A DNA stretch of 64,000 bases from Pseudoalteromonas sp. UG3-2. GTDB lineage: Bacteria; Pseudomonadota; Gammaproteobacteria; Enterobacterales; Alteromonadaceae. The notes beneath the pieces are model-generated. The model had not been told where the DNA came from. It did no database searches and saw only the letters and a list, made by a program, of their open reading frames with translations. Positions 19,338 through 30,227 of this stretch are shown one piece after another; position 1 is the first letter of the stretch; every line of letters begins with the position of its first letter. The position numbers and the translations under genes are program-made. The DNA is taken from contig NZ_JAWLJU010000002.1 of the NCBI RefSeq assembly GCF_037120705.1, positions 1,798,001-1,862,000 on the forward strand. The letters run 5' to 3'.

Positions 19338-19365
19338 AAAAAAAATCCCAGCCAAAGCTGGGATT
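19338..19365 (-). terminator. Intrinsic terminator of efp, abutting the epmA ribosome-binding site
   Basis: On the minus strand a 9-bp perfect stem AATCCCAGC-TTTG-GCTGGGATT runs into eight T's, then directly into GGAG, the epmA Shine-Dalgarno, only 10 bases before the epmA ATG. It is a textbook terminator, so epmA must depend on readthrough or processing if it has no promoter of its own. Confidence 0.85.
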
Positions 19366-19385
19366 GTCATTGACCTCGGCTGCGC

Positions 19386-19952
19386 TTATTTAACGCGGCT
19401 AACATACTCGCCTTTACGAGTATCGACTTTGATCACTTCGCCAATTTGGACAAACAGTGGTACACGAACCACAGCGCCAGTTGAAAGAGTTGCTGGCTTT
19501 CCGCCGGTGCCTGCGGTGTCCCCTTTTAGGCCCGGATCCGTTTCAGTGATCTCAAGCTCAACAAAGTTAGGCGGTGCCACGGCAATCGGGTTGCCGTTCC
19601 ATAACGTGATGGTACAGACATCATTTTCAACTAACCATTTAACATTGTCGCCCACTGCCTTTTCATCAGCCGCGATTTGCTCAAAGGTATCGTTGTTCAT
19701 AAAGTGCCAGAACTCACCGTCGGTGTATAAGTATGCCAGTTCCGTTTCAATTACGTCTGCGCCTTCAACCGAATCGCCTGACTTAAAAGTTTTCTCTAAC
19801 ACTTTGCCTGAGATAAGCTTACGGATCTTAACGCGGTTAAATGCTTGGCCTTTACCTGGCTTAACCATTTCGTTTTCTAAGATTGAGCAAGGCTCGCCGT
19901 CGATCATAATTTTTAGACCGCCCTTGAACTCGTTGGTGCTATAATTCGCCAT
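19386..19952 (-). CDS. efp: Elongation factor P
   Basis: Translation factor that rescues ribosomes stalled at polyproline. It has 188 residues from the ATG at 19952, exactly the E. coli length; the upstream open frame (to 20192) overlaps epmB and has no EF-P homology. The KOW-like N-domain carries the modified lysine K34 in [11 protein letters not shown]. The two OB domains follow, with the conserved C-terminal [20 protein letters not shown] and [16 protein letters not shown]. The modification enzymes EpmA (downstream) and EpmB (divergent, 43 bases away) flank it. EpmC hydroxylase is not in the window. Confidence 0.97.
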   Translation of the reverse strand: MANYSTNEFKGGLKIMIDGEPCSILENEMVKPGKGQAFNRVKIRKLISGKVLEKTFKSGDSVEGADVIETELAYLYTDGEFWHFMNNDTFEQIAADEKAVGDNVKWLVENDVCTITLWNGNPIAVAPPNFVELEITETDPGLKGDTAGTGGKPATLSTGAVVRVPLFVQIGEVIKVDTRKGEYVSRVK

Positions 19953-19995
19953 CGTATCCTCTAATTCTACGTATATTCGAGTAATAAACCTGCTA

Positions 19996-21012
19996 ATGAT
20001 ACAAATAAATGAAGTAAATTTGCAGACTAACTGGCAAAAAGAATTGGCAAATGTGGTCACCGACGTCAAAGAACTGCTTGAAATGTTATCCTTAACAGAG
20101 CATTTTGACAGCCGTGACATCGAAGCTAAGCGTTTGTTTCCTATGCGAGTTCCACGGCCATTTATCGCCAAAATGCGCCATGGCGATGCCACCGATCCGC
20201 TGTTATTGCAAGTGTTGCCACAGCATCAAGAATTTATTAGCGCAGCAGGCTATATTAAAGATCCACTCGAAGAACAAGATGCACCAGTGCCTGGACTGCT
20301 GCATAAATACCGCTCGCGGGTGTTGTTAATGCTTAAAACCGGCTGTGCGGTTAATTGCCGCTATTGCTTCCGCCGCCACTTCCCTTACCAAGAGAACCAA
20401 GTCAATAAACGCACTCTTGAGCCGGTATTTGCGTATCTTGCTGCTCACCCTGAAATAAACGAGGTGATCTTAAGCGGTGGCGATCCCCTTATGGCCAAAG
20501 ATGAAATGATTGCCTGGTTACTGGATAGACTGGAGCAATTGCCACAAATTAAACGCCTCAGGATCCACAGCCGTCTACCAGTAGTGATCCCAGCCAGAGT
20601 CACTGATGAGTTATGCCAGCGTTTAGCAACAAGTCCATTAAAGGTGGTTTTGGTCAACCACATTAACCATGGTAATGAAATTGATGCCGCTTTTAAGGCG
20701 GCAATGCAAAAGCTCAAACAAGCAGACGTCACTCTACTAAATCAAGCGGTATTACTGCGTGATATAAATGACAGCGCCACGACTCAGGCAGAGTTAAGTG
20801 AGGCACTGTTTGATGCCGATATTTTGCCTTATTACCTACACTTACTGGATAAAGTGGAAGGGGCCAGTCACTATAATGTCAGTGAGGAAAGCGCTAAACA
20901 TATCATGGCTGAGCTACTGGAAACACTGCCAGGCTTTTTGGTGCCTAAGCTGGTGCGCGAAATTGGTGGGCAACCGAGCAAAACCCCCATCAATTTAGGT
21001 TTACCGCTGTAA
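19996..21012 (+). CDS. epmB: EF-P-(S)-lysine 2,3-aminomutase
   Basis: Radical SAM, PLP-dependent aminomutase that makes (R)-beta-lysine from lysine for EF-P modification. It has 338 residues, the normal length. The 4Fe-4S/SAM cysteines are in [16 protein letters not shown] (CxxxCxxC). Further hallmarks are [27 protein letters not shown] and the C-terminal [17 protein letters not shown] region. It is divergent from efp with a 43-base gap, so the two genes share a compact promoter region. Together with efp and epmA this completes the beta-lysylation pathway. Confidence 0.95.
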   Translation: MIQINEVNLQTNWQKELANVVTDVKELLEMLSLTEHFDSRDIEAKRLFPMRVPRPFIAKMRHGDATDPLLLQVLPQHQEFISAAGYIKDPLEEQDAPVPGLLHKYRSRVLLMLKTGCAVNCRYCFRRHFPYQENQVNKRTLEPVFAYLAAHPEINEVILSGGDPLMAKDEMIAWLLDRLEQLPQIKRLRIHSRLPVVIPARVTDELCQRLATSPLKVVLVNHINHGNEIDAAFKAAMQKLKQADVTLLNQAVLLRDINDSATTQAELSEALFDADILPYYLHLLDKVEGASHYNVSEESAKHIMAELLETLPGFLVPKLVREIGGQPSKTPINLGLPL

Positions 21013-21021
21013 TAAAACAAA

Positions 21022-21047
21022 AAATCGGTGCTTGAAGGCACCGATTT
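21022..21047. terminator. Bidirectional terminator between epmB and the small motility-like gene
   Basis: 10-bp stem AAATCGGTGC/GCACCGATTT with a 6-nt loop. On the minus strand it is followed by a T-rich tail, so it ends the 21096-21305 gene best. It probably also serves epmB. Confidence 0.75.
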
Positions 21048-21095
21048 ATTGCTTTGAACGATTCGGACTAACCGAAGGTCAGCGCACATCAACGC

Positions 21096-21305
21096 TTATG
21101 CATAAGTGTTGATATTATTGCCCAATGTTGCCGTAACCGACTTTGTCGGAGTTTGTGCCGAAGCAGTATTTCCCGCAGATTCGATCAGTGCAAGTGCGGC
21201 TTGTCCATCTGCTTTCTGTTGCTTTTTTGCCAAGGCAGCGCTGTATACTTCGCCGCTTTGACCAGCTCCAGACATCGCTGGTAGATTACTTCCGGAAATA
21301 TTCAT
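21096..21305 (-). CDS. Small YjfB-like protein (putative motility-associated)
   Basis: A 69-residue protein with a low-complexity, Ala/Ser/Thr-rich sequence (MNISGSNLPAMSGAGQSG...). It has an internal amphipathic segment, VYSAALAKKQQKADGQAALALIESAG, and ends in LGNNINTYA. The QKADGQAALALIESA stretch and the terminal NINT-x-A resemble YjfB-type small proteins annotated as putative motility proteins. The match is short, so this is tentative. It is a monocistronic gene with its own terminator (21022-21047). Function unknown. Confidence 0.5.
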   Translation of the reverse strand: MNISGSNLPAMSGAGQSGEVYSAALAKKQQKADGQAALALIESAGNTASAQTPTKSVTATLGNNINTYA

Positions 21306-21480
21306 AAGTGATTACCTAACTTTTTTGATGGATCAAATAGGGTATCGACAGCACAAAGTAAAACTTTAGACTCATTTTTATATTTTTATTCTCAGCCATT
21401 TTTACTATTTCTTTCAGAGTTTGATTTAGCCTGCGAAAGCCGTAAAATACCGCTTTAATTTTAAAGCCACGAGAAAGAGC

Positions 21481-21774
21481 ATGCAGACCGTAATAGAAAA
21501 ACTCAATGACAACCTTAAAATTGTCTATCGTCAAGCACTGGATGCCGATAAAAAACTTGATGAGTTACAACAACAAGGCCACGGCAAATTTAAAGCGCTT
21601 TTTACTGAAGAAGCGGGATTTAGTTTTGAAGCAAAGCGCTTTAAACCCTATGTACTGGATGTTGCCGCCGATGTCGAAGGGCTATCTAAAGCCGAGAAAA
21701 TTGACGAGCAACAGCTTACTTTGGTAGTAAAAAAGCTACAAAGCCTATTACAGTTGTTAGCTACTTTTAAGTAG
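21481..21774 (+). CDS. Small helical protein, possibly PriC-like
   Basis: A 97-residue, fully helical, charged protein with no signal peptide or membrane segment. The pattern KALFTEEAGFSFEAKRFKPYVLDVAADVEGL and then QLTLVVKKLQSLLQLLATF resembles the helical core of primosomal replication protein PriC (N''), but the identity is weak and the protein is shorter or differently bounded. It is single-gene, in the opposite orientation to both neighbours. Treat as hypothetical. Confidence 0.5.
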   Translation: MQTVIEKLNDNLKIVYRQALDADKKLDELQQQGHGKFKALFTEEAGFSFEAKRFKPYVLDVAADVEGLSKAEKIDEQQLTLVVKKLQSLLQLLATFK

Positions 21775-21823
21775 CAAACGTGGTTGAGCGCTTTGCTGCA
21801 ATATTCAAAGCGCTCACAGCGCG

Positions 21824-22303
21824 TTAAAGCTGTTTTACTAACTCGTCCTCAAACCATTCGGTTAACAGGCGCTTCTCGTATTGAAATGAGCGGTCTAAAC
21901 CACGAGTAATCCTATCCATAAACGCCATGTCTTTTAGCTTCACCTCTTTTCCTTCTGTCAGTACGTCACCTTGACTATTAGTGACTTTATAGCTCAGTGT
22001 TAGACGTGGAAAGTAAATGGATTTTATTACGCGTACCTCAGATGCACCAAAACGTACATCTCCAGCTAAATCAATTTCATCGAAATGAAGGCTCAGCTTA
22101 CTCCCCTCAGGCAGCTGCTCGGCTAGTTTTTCGACGTGTTTGCGTAACTGCTTTTCGACACGCTGATGATATGACCCACGCGTTTCATTGCTCGGACGGA
22201 CGTCCCGGTACTCTTTAAACTCTTTAAAGCTTACTTGTGCTTCACCCGCTAGCGCGAACAGAGGCGCCAACAGCAAGGCTAACATTATCTTAGTGCGTTT
22301 CAT
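21824..22303 (-). CDS. DUF3016 family exported protein
   Basis: A 159-residue protein with a cleavable signal peptide (KIMLALLLAPLFALAGEAQ), so periplasmic. The mature part follows the DUF3016 pattern: VSFKEFKEYRDVRPS at the start, LAEQLPEGSKLSLHFDEIDLAGDV in the middle, then YFPRLTLSYKV and EKRLLTEWFEDEL at the end. Family function is unknown. No operon partner is present. Confidence 0.78.
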   Translation of the reverse strand: MKRTKIMLALLLAPLFALAGEAQVSFKEFKEYRDVRPSNETRGSYHQRVEKQLRKHVEKLAEQLPEGSKLSLHFDEIDLAGDVRFGASEVRVIKSIYFPRLTLSYKVTNSQGDVLTEGKEVKLKDMAFMDRITRGLDRSFQYEKRLLTEWFEDELVKQL

Positions 22304-22522
22304 TATTTACTCCTTCTGCTGGATACCACTTTACTTTACTCCGACTCAATTGGAAGTAAAGTAAGATCACAGCCTTTTACACAATGTGACATTTCGCTAC
22401 ATAAAATAAGACCGAGTTGGCACACAAATGTTCGCAGCCAACGATAAAAAATCCAACTAGCTGAATTAATGAGTTAATGAGTTAATGGTGAAGGAAGCGA
22501 TTTGCTGTGGGGCTATAAAATG

Positions 22523-22547
22523 CAAAAAGCCCGACATTAGCCGGGCT
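22523..22547 (-). terminator. Intrinsic terminator of groESL
   Basis: On the minus strand AGCCCGGC-TAATG-TCGGGCT is followed by a run of five T's, 37 bases after the groEL stop. Confidence 0.8.
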
Positions 22548-22583
22548 CTTCAAAGCAGTTAAGTGCTTAGGGGGTGATGTTTA

Positions 22584-24281
<1,698 letters not shown>

Positions 24282-24569
24282 TTACTCTACGATGCCTAAG
24301 ATGTTGTCTTCGCGCATGATCAGGTACTCTTGACCTTCGATCTTTTCAGTTTTTTCGATGTAAGAGCCAAACAACACAGTGTCGCCCGCTTTTACTTCTA
24401 ACGATTTAGTTTCACCATTGTCCAACACGCGGCCGTTGCCTACAGCAACAACTTCACCACGTGAAGACTTTTCAGCCGCAGAACCGGTTAGCACAATACC
24501 GCCAGCTGACTTTGTTTCTTCTTCAAGACGCTTAACGATGACGCGATCATGTAAAGGACGAATGTTCAT
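24282..24569 (-). CDS. groS: 10 kDa co-chaperonin GroES
   Basis: Heptameric lid of GroEL, 95 residues. The N-terminal signature [18 protein letters not shown] is followed by the mobile loop [19 protein letters not shown], which contacts GroEL, and the C-terminal [18 protein letters not shown]. It is the first gene of the operon, preceded by an AGGAG ribosome-binding site and the sigma-32 promoter at 24678-24707. Confidence 0.98.
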   Translation of the reverse strand: MNIRPLHDRVIVKRLEEETKSAGGIVLTGSAAEKSSRGEVVAVGNGRVLDNGETKSLEVKAGDTVLFGSYIEKTEKIEGQEYLIMREDNILGIVE

Positions 24570-24677
24570 TTATTTAGTTCTCCTAACAGTTTCTGAACAA
24601 TGACAGAAATAACGTTATTGGCGCCGTTAACTTCGGGTAGATCCCTTGGTTAACATCCGCAATTTTAATTGCTTACA

Positions 24678-24707
24678 TAAATGGGGATGGGCAATTTAAA
24701 ACCCAAG
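24678..24707 (-). promoter_or_regulatory. Sigma-32 heat-shock promoter of groESL
   Basis: On the minus strand a CTTGGG -35 element (24702-24707) and CCCCATTTA -10 element (24678-24686) are separated by 15 bases. The -10 matches the RpoH consensus CCCCATnTA fully, and the -35 matches the CTTG core. It lies about 110 bases upstream of the groES start. Confidence 0.85.
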
Positions 24708-24725
24708 AGAAAAAATTAAAAAAAT

Positions 24726-25238
24726 TTAATCTTTTCTCTCGTACTCCCCTTCAATGGTGTTTGACGGTTTATTACTCGATTGATTGTCAAACGATTTTCG
24801 CGCATCTTCCGGCTCATCCGAGGTGTGATTAAAAGGGCTTTGGTTAAAGCCTGAATGACGTGAGTGCATTTGTGTTTGTACTCGCACTGAGGCATGAGCC
24901 AATAATGATTTGGCTAACTTTTTACGCACAGCTGGGGTCAACAGTAAAAAGCCTAACACATCGGTCATAATGCCCGGGGTCATTAACAGTACTCCGGCGA
25001 TGATCACACACAGGCCGGTAAACAAATCTTGCGCAGGCAATTGCCCCTGCGACATTTGCTGTTGCACGTTAACGTACGCGCCCAACCCTTGTTGTTTAAC
25101 TAGCTTAGCGCCTAAGATAGCCGTGGCAATCACCAAGGCAATGGTGGCAAATCCGCCAATGACTTCGCTTACTTGGATCAGCAGGGCGATCTCAATAATC
25201 GGAATGGCAATAAACAATATAAATAGAATTCTAAACAT
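24726..25238 (-). CDS. fxsA: FxsA family membrane protein
   Basis: Cytoplasmic-membrane protein of 170 residues with up to four hydrophobic segments in the first 110 residues: RILFILFIAIPIIEIALLIQV, IALVIATAILGAKLV, and LCVIIAGVLLMTPGIMTDVLGFLLL. The polar tail is Ser/Asn-rich. The GVLLMTPGIMTDVLGFLLLTP motif is characteristic of FxsA (YtfA-like). E. coli FxsA, when overproduced, relieves exclusion of phage T7 by F plasmids; its normal role is unknown. Location beside groESL is a conserved gammaproteobacterial arrangement. Confidence 0.88.
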   Translation of the reverse strand: MFRILFILFIAIPIIEIALLIQVSEVIGGFATIALVIATAILGAKLVKQQGLGAYVNVQQQMSQGQLPAQDLFTGLCVIIAGVLLMTPGIMTDVLGFLLLTPAVRKKLAKSLLAHASVRVQTQMHSRHSGFNQSPFNHTSDEPEDARKSFDNQSSNKPSNTIEGEYERKD

Positions 25239-25367
25239 ACTTTCTCCAAATCAACGAAAGATAAATATGGGTGCGCGGGTCTTAATTCAAGCAATACCAG
25301 TGCTGCGCTTTCGATTAATTTCACTATCGGCTAAGATGCCAGCAATCATTCAAAAATGGAAATGACA

Positions 25368-25688
25368 ATGGCGATAAGATACAAACTTGTGCTTTCAACC
25401 TGTGACTCAACTGACGAAGCACGGCAAATCGCAGCCCACTTGGTAACGCAAAAGCTGGCGGCTTGTGTGAACTTGATCCCCAACATGGAGTCTATTTATG
25501 TTTGGGAAGGGGAAGTCGAGCACAGCCAAGAAGTTAAACTGTTGATTAAAACCAAGCCCGAAAAGCTTGAGCTGGTGATGGCGGCCATTAAAGACATGCA
25601 TAGCTATGATGTGCCTGAAATCCAAGTGATCGATATTACCGGCGGCAACCTAAGTTATTTCAAATGGATGGATGAGGTATTAAATTAA
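25368..25688 (+). CDS. cutA: Divalent-cation tolerance protein CutA
   Basis: Small trimeric PII-like protein implicated in copper and divalent cation tolerance. The body shows LVLSTCDSTDEARQIA, KLAACVNLIPNMESIYVWEGEV and the C-terminal YDVPEIQVIDITGG, the conserved family landmarks. In-frame ATGs occur at 25356, 25362 and 25368. I favour 25368 (MAIRYKLV) because GGAA at 25358-25361 is then 6 bases upstream. This gives 106 residues. The stop overlaps the dsbD start (TAATG), the conserved cutA-dsbD pair. Confidence 0.9.
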   Translation: MAIRYKLVLSTCDSTDEARQIAAHLVTQKLAACVNLIPNMESIYVWEGEVEHSQEVKLLIKTKPEKLELVMAAIKDMHSYDVPEIQVIDITGGNLSYFKWMDEVLN

Positions 25689-27514
25689 TGCGACTGCTCG
25701 TAGCTCTATTTTCACTGCTACTGTTTTTTCCTGTTTTTGCCAACAATGCAGTGTTAGACAGCCTGCTTGAACCCAAGCAGCAAAGCTTTCTGCCCGTTAA
25801 AGAAGCGTTTAAGTTTGATTTTGGCCAGCAAGGGAAAACCCTTTTTGTCGGTTGGGATATTGCCGATGGTTATTACTTATATAAGAAAAACCTCGAGATA
25901 ATAGCCAAGGGTGCTGACATTGCCGTGCCAAAGCTAGACCCCGGGGAAATGATAGAAGATGAGTTTTTTGGCCGCACTGAGGTGTATTTCAATAACCTTT
26001 CTATTATTTCTAAGCTCAGCAACGTTGAAGAAAACGCAGTGGTAAAAATTCGCTACCAAGGCTGTGCTGAAGCAGGACTTTGCTACCCACCAGAAATTGT
26101 CGAAGTGCCATTAAGTGTCATTACCAGTGAGCAAAACAATACTCAAGCCGCCTCTTCTGCCCAGTCGCAACCCAGCAGTAGCGACACAGCGCAAGCCAGC
26201 GACTCTGCAACAACCAGCGATGACGATTTATCTTTCACAGAACAATTAATGCAGCGCAGCCTGTTGGCCAATGTCTTAACCTTTTTTGGTCTTGGCATAG
26301 GTTTGGCGTTTACTCCTTGTGTATTCCCAATGTTCCCGATTTTATCGAGCCTTATTGCCGGCCAACAGGGACTCTCTACTCGCAAGGCCTTTGGCTTATC
26401 GTTTGTGTACGTTCAAGGTATGGCAGTCACCTACGCCGCTTTAGGTTTAGTGGTGGCTTACTTTGGCGGCCAAGTGCAAGGGTATTTACAGCACCCAGCG
26501 GTGCTGATCAGCTTCAGCTTGTTGTTTGTGGTGTTGGCGCTTTCCATGTTTGGTTTGTACGAAATTCGCTTACCTAGCGGGATAATGGAAAAACTCACCC
26601 AGCTAAGCAATAAACAAAAAGGCGGTAACTACTGGGGCGTGTTTAGCATGGGCGTGCTGTCGGGCCTTATTGCCTCGCCGTGTACTACCGCGCCGCTGTC
26701 TGGTGCGCTTCTGTTTGTGGCGCAAAGCGGTGATTATATGGTGGGTGCGCTGACCTTATATGCGCTTAGTTTAGGCATGGGTCTGCCATTGTTATTGCTC
26801 GGCACCTCGGGCGGAAAAATTCTACCAAAAGCCGGCGGCTGGATGGATCAGGTTAAAACCCTGTTTGGCTTTGTGATGCTATTCGTGCCGCTTATCTTAC
26901 TCGAGCGTATTCTCGACTTTGATACTATTATTGCGTTGGCATCTGGATTGGCTATAGCAACCGCACTCTACATGCACTTTTGGCAGAGCCAGCTAAACGC
27001 TGGTAAAGGAAGAACTCTGCTTTGGGGCGTGGCCCTCACCTTATTTATATCGGGCTTGTTTGGGGTTAAAGGCCTACTTTTCCCGGCAGCACAACCTGTA
27101 GCGGTTAGCAACACAGCGGTAACTGAAGCCGCAACTGGGGAGAAAAAGTTCCGTCTTATTCCTGACCTAGCTGCATTAGAGGAAGAAGTGGCTGCCGCCA
27201 ATGCCAAGGGCAAAGTGGCTATTGTGGATTTATATGCCGACTGGTGTGTGGCCTGTAAAGAGTTTGAGAAGTACACTTTTCCCGAGCCGCAAGTACAGGC
27301 GCAATTTCAAGATTATGAGTTATTGAAGTTAGACCTCACCAAAGCCAACGATAACACTCAGGCGATTATGGAGCACTTTACGGTATTTGGTTTACCCACC
27401 ATGCTGTTCTTTAATAGCCAAGGCGAAGAAATGTCCGAGCTGCGTGTAACTGGCTTTATGGATGCCGATGACTTTGCCGCTCATCTGGAAAAGGCAAAAC
27501 AAGCCGCGAAATAA
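25688..27514 (+). CDS. dsbD: Thiol:disulfide interchange protein DsbD
   Basis: Inner-membrane reductant conduit that passes electrons from cytoplasmic thioredoxin to periplasmic DsbC/DsbG and cytochrome c maturation. It has 608 residues. In order: a signal peptide; the N-terminal immunoglobulin-like domain with the Cys pair in GCAEAGLCYPP; a Ser/Ala/Gln-rich linker at about 150-180; eight membrane helices with the two catalytic cysteines in TPCVFPMFP and ASPCTTAPLSG; and the C-terminal thioredoxin domain with YADWCVACK. All six functional cysteines are present. It is translationally coupled to cutA. Confidence 0.96.
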   Translation: MRLLVALFSLLLFFPVFANNAVLDSLLEPKQQSFLPVKEAFKFDFGQQGKTLFVGWDIADGYYLYKKNLEIIAKGADIAVPKLDPGEMIEDEFFGRTEVYFNNLSIISKLSNVEENAVVKIRYQGCAEAGLCYPPEIVEVPLSVITSEQNNTQAASSAQSQPSSSDTAQASDSATTSDDDLSFTEQLMQRSLLANVLTFFGLGIGLAFTPCVFPMFPILSSLIAGQQGLSTRKAFGLSFVYVQGMAVTYAALGLVVAYFGGQVQGYLQHPAVLISFSLLFVVLALSMFGLYEIRLPSGIMEKLTQLSNKQKGGNYWGVFSMGVLSGLIASPCTTAPLSGALLFVAQSGDYMVGALTLYALSLGMGLPLLLLGTSGGKILPKAGGWMDQVKTLFGFVMLFVPLILLERILDFDTIIALASGLAIATALYMHFWQSQLNAGKGRTLLWGVALTLFISGLFGVKGLLFPAAQPVAVSNTAVTEAATGEKKFRLIPDLAALEEEVAAANAKGKVAIVDLYADWCVACKEFEKYTFPEPQVQAQFQDYELLKLDLTKANDNTQAIMEHFTVFGLPTMLFFNSQGEEMSELRVTGFMDADDFAAHLEKAKQAAK

Positions 27515-27522
27515 TCCACAAA

Positions 27523-27544
27523 AGGGGCAACTTTGCTTGCCCCT
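27523..27544 (+). terminator. Possible dsbD terminator
   Basis: Perfect 8-bp stem AGGGGCAA/TTGCCCCT with a 6-nt loop, 8 bases after the dsbD stop. The following sequence is C/T-rich, not a clean T-run. Confidence 0.45.
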
Positions 27545-27591
27545 CCCCTCTCATTAGACCAGTATTTTGCTGCTATTTACCGCGAACTCTC

Positions 27592-27597
27592 TATAAT
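27592..27597 (+). promoter_or_regulatory. Probable -10 box of the aroQ-accB-accC promoter
   Basis: A consensus TATAAT about 110 bases before aroQ, after the dsbD hairpin. The only -35 candidate (TTGCTG) is 19 bases away, so the assignment is tentative. Confidence 0.4.
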
Positions 27598-27707
27598 AGT
27601 CGACGAAATGGATAATTATTTGCTATTTGCTAGTTTTCGGCTTAAGTTAGTAAGCCATACAGTATAAATTTTTGGCTAATGCATTAGTTAAAGGAAGTTC
27701 GCGTAAT

Positions 27708-28169
27708 ATGTCTGCAAGATTAAAGATTTTATTAGTAAACGGCCCTAATTTGAATATGTTAGGACGTCGTGAGCCAGATAAGTACGGCACGCAGACCCTT
27801 TCCGAGCTTGTTAATGCACTATCTGAGTACGCCGAAAACCAGCAAGTCAGTTTGTCTCACATTCAAAGCAACAGTGAAGCAGAGCTCATAGACGCAATCC
27901 ATGCTGAGTATGGCCGCAGTGACGCGATTATTATTAATCCAGCAGCCTTTACCCATACTAGCATAGCGCTCAGAGACGCTTTATTAAGTGTGAGCATTCC
28001 TTTTTATGAAGTGCACCTTACTAACGTGTACGCCAGAGAGCCTTTTCGTCACAAGTCTTATTTCTCTGACGTGGCGCAAGGGGTGATATGTGGATTAGGC
28101 GCATTGGGCTATCGTGCAGCATTCGACGCTGCACTGGCGCAACTGCGAAAACAAAATAACTCAAATTAA
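27708..28169 (+). CDS. aroQ: Type II 3-dehydroquinate dehydratase
   Basis: Dodecameric shikimate-pathway enzyme that converts 3-dehydroquinate to 3-dehydroshikimate. The N-terminal [17 protein letters not shown] contains the catalytic Tyr/Arg lid. [30 protein letters not shown] (catalytic His) and [17 protein letters not shown] follow. The frame is open from 27672, but the ATG at 27708 ([12 protein letters not shown]) fits homologs and follows AAGGAAG, giving 153 residues. It heads the aroQ-accB-accC cluster, a conserved gammaproteobacterial operon. Confidence 0.95.
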   Translation: MSARLKILLVNGPNLNMLGRREPDKYGTQTLSELVNALSEYAENQQVSLSHIQSNSEAELIDAIHAEYGRSDAIIINPAAFTHTSIALRDALLSVSIPFYEVHLTNVYAREPFRHKSYFSDVAQGVICGLGALGYRAAFDAALAQLRKQNNSN

Positions 28170-28188
28170 CTAACAGGCGGGTCATTGT

Positions 28189-28653
28189 ATGGATATTCGC
28201 AAGATCAAAAAACTTATCGAGCTAGTAGAAGAGTCAGGTATTGCCGAGCTAGAAATCACTGAAGGTGAAGAGTCAGTTCGCATTAACCGTCACAGTAATG
28301 CTCCAGTCTATGCACAACCACAGCAGTTCGCAGCAGCTCCAGCGGCGGCTCCAGCTCCTGCAGCACCAGCGGCACCGGCTGCTGAAGCAGCACCAGCAGA
28401 AGAAAGCAGTGCACCATCTGGTCACCAAGTAAAATCTCCTATGGTAGGTACCTTCTACGCCGCTTCTTCACCAACGGCAGCCGCTTACGTTGAAGTAGGC
28501 AGCAAAGTAAACGTTGGCGATACTCTTTGTATCGTTGAAGCAATGAAAATGATGAACCAGATCGAATCAGACAAAGCCGGTGTGGTAAAAGCCATCCTAG
28601 TTGAAAACGGTGAGCCAGTAGAATTCGACCAACCGCTATTCATCATCGAATAA
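28189..28653 (+). CDS. accB: Biotin carboxyl carrier protein of acetyl-CoA carboxylase
   Basis: A 154-residue carrier subunit. The N-terminal segment [21 protein letters not shown] binds AccC. A mobile Ala/Pro-rich linker spans about residues 45-80. The biotinyl domain carries the biotinylated lysine in the canonical [10 protein letters not shown], with [12 protein letters not shown] before it. It acts with AccC, encoded 20 bases downstream, in the first step of fatty acid synthesis. Confidence 0.97.
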   Translation: MDIRKIKKLIELVEESGIAELEITEGEESVRINRHSNAPVYAQPQQFAAAPAAAPAPAAPAAPAAEAAPAEESSAPSGHQVKSPMVGTFYAASSPTAAAYVEVGSKVNVGDTLCIVEAMKMMNQIESDKAGVVKAILVENGEPVEFDQPLFIIE

Positions 28654-28673
28654 TCACGCAGAAGGTCAACGTT

Positions 28674-30017
28674 ATGTTAGATAAAGTAGTCATTGCAAAC
28701 CGAGGTGAAATTGCACTTCGTGTATTGCGTGCCTGCAAGGAGCTGGGGATTAAAACGGTTGCTGTGCATTCAACAGCCGACCGTGACCTCAAACACGTTC
28801 TTCTTGCGGATGAAACCATTTGTATTGGCAAACCGGCAGCCAACGAGAGTTATCTTGATATTCCTCGTATTATCGCAGCGGCTGAAGTGACTGACGCCGT
28901 TGCTATTCACCCAGGCTATGGTTTCCTTTCAGAAAACGCCGATTTTGCCGACCAAGTTGAGCAAAGTGGCTTTATTTTTATTGGACCAAAGGGCGACACT
29001 ATTCGCCTAATGGGCGACAAAGTATCGGCTATTGAGGCAATGCGCAAAGCGGGCGTGCCTTGTGTGCCTGGTTCTGACGGCCCACTCACAGAAGACAACG
29101 AGCGTAACTTACAAATTGCTAAGCGCATTGGTTACCCGGTGATCATCAAAGCAGCAGGCGGCGGTGGTGGTCGTGGTATGCGGGTTGTACGCAGCGAAAA
29201 AGAGTTGATTGATTCAATCGCGCTGACGCAACAAGAAGCCAAACAGTTCTTTGGTAATGGCATGGTTTACATGGAAAAATTCCTAGAAAACCCACGTCAT
29301 ATCGAAGTACAAGTACTCGCTGATGGCCAAGGCAATGCCATTCACTTAGGTGAGCGTGACTGTTCTATGCAGCGCCGCCACCAAAAAGTAGTCGAAGAAG
29401 CACCTGCGCCAGGTATTACCGCAGAAATGCGTAAATACATTGGTGATCGTTGTACTCGTGCTTGTATCGAGATTGGTTATCGTGGCGCCGGCACATTTGA
29501 GTTCTTATATGAAAACGGCGAGTTCTACTTTATTGAAATGAACACCCGTATTCAGGTTGAGCACCCAGTCACAGAAATGGTCACTGGTGTAGACCTTATC
29601 AAAGAGCAACTAAAAATTGCCGCAGGTCAGCCTTTGTCTATCACTCAAGACGACGTGATCATCCGTGGCCATGCCATTGAGTGCCGTATTAACGCGGAAG
29701 ACCCAGAGAGCTTTATCCCATCGCCGGGTAAAATCACCCGCTTCCACCCTGCCGGTGGTCTTGGGATCCGTTGGGACAGCCACATTTACGCCGATTACAC
29801 GGTACCACCGCATTACGACTCCATGATTGGTAAGTTAATCACTTACGGTGAGAATCGTGATGTGGCCATTGCCCGTGCCAAAAACGCCTTAAATGAATTA
29901 GTGATTGATGGCATTAAAACCAATACTCCACTGCATAAGCGAATTCTATCAGATGAGAATTTCCAAAATGGTGGCACTAACATTCATTACCTAGAGAAAA
30001 AACTAGGTCTACAATAA
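28674..30017 (+). CDS. accC: Biotin carboxylase subunit of acetyl-CoA carboxylase
   Basis: ATP-grasp enzyme that carboxylates the biotin of AccB. It has 447 residues, standard length. Landmarks: [35 protein letters not shown]; the Gly-rich ATP loop [51 protein letters not shown]; and [18 protein letters not shown] with the catalytic Glu/Asn/Arg set. It ends the aroQ-accB-accC operon at a strong terminator. Confidence 0.97.
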   Translation: MLDKVVIANRGEIALRVLRACKELGIKTVAVHSTADRDLKHVLLADETICIGKPAANESYLDIPRIIAAAEVTDAVAIHPGYGFLSENADFADQVEQSGFIFIGPKGDTIRLMGDKVSAIEAMRKAGVPCVPGSDGPLTEDNERNLQIAKRIGYPVIIKAAGGGGGRGMRVVRSEKELIDSIALTQQEAKQFFGNGMVYMEKFLENPRHIEVQVLADGQGNAIHLGERDCSMQRRHQKVVEEAPAPGITAEMRKYIGDRCTRACIEIGYRGAGTFEFLYENGEFYFIEMNTRIQVEHPVTEMVTGVDLIKEQLKIAAGQPLSITQDDVIIRGHAIECRINAEDPESFIPSPGKITRFHPAGGLGIRWDSHIYADYTVPPHYDSMIGKLITYGENRDVAIARAKNALNELVIDGIKTNTPLHKRILSDENFQNGGTNIHYLEKKLGLQ

Positions 30018-30033
30018 CCTAATTCGTTCTCCG

Positions 30034-30064
30034 AAAAGCCGCCGGCCTCGTGCCGGCGCTTTTA
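30034..30064 (+). terminator. Terminator of the accBC operon
   Basis: GC-rich hairpin built on CGCCGGC-CTCGT-GCCGGCG, flanked by AAAAG and CTTTT, with one bulged base and a T-rich exit, 17 bases after the accC stop. Confidence 0.75.
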
Positions 30065-30198
30065 TTTCTGCACTACGATCTTCATCGTTCAGCATGAACC
30101 TTCCCACCCAGAAACATCACCACAAGCTAAGGCACAATTAATTTGCTTTAATAATAAGCAATCAAACTCCGCAAGTCGGACTTTTTCACCATTTGATA

Positions 30199-30227
30199 GT
30201 GACAAGCCTGTTAAAAATTCTTATACT
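30199..30227 (+). promoter_or_regulatory. Promoter of the tRNA-headed repeat array and tRNA-Ile2
   Basis: GTGACA (30199-30204) and TATACT (30222-30227) are separated by exactly 17 bases, a good sigma-70 promoter. The predicted start near 30234 lies about 37 bases before the first repeat and about 410 bases before the intact tRNA. All three repeats would therefore be part of the primary transcript. Confidence 0.6.

Noticed and set aside
19953..20192. 80-residue N-terminal extension of EF-P
   Set aside because: It overlaps epmB on the other strand; EF-P homologs start at 19952 with exactly 188 residues.
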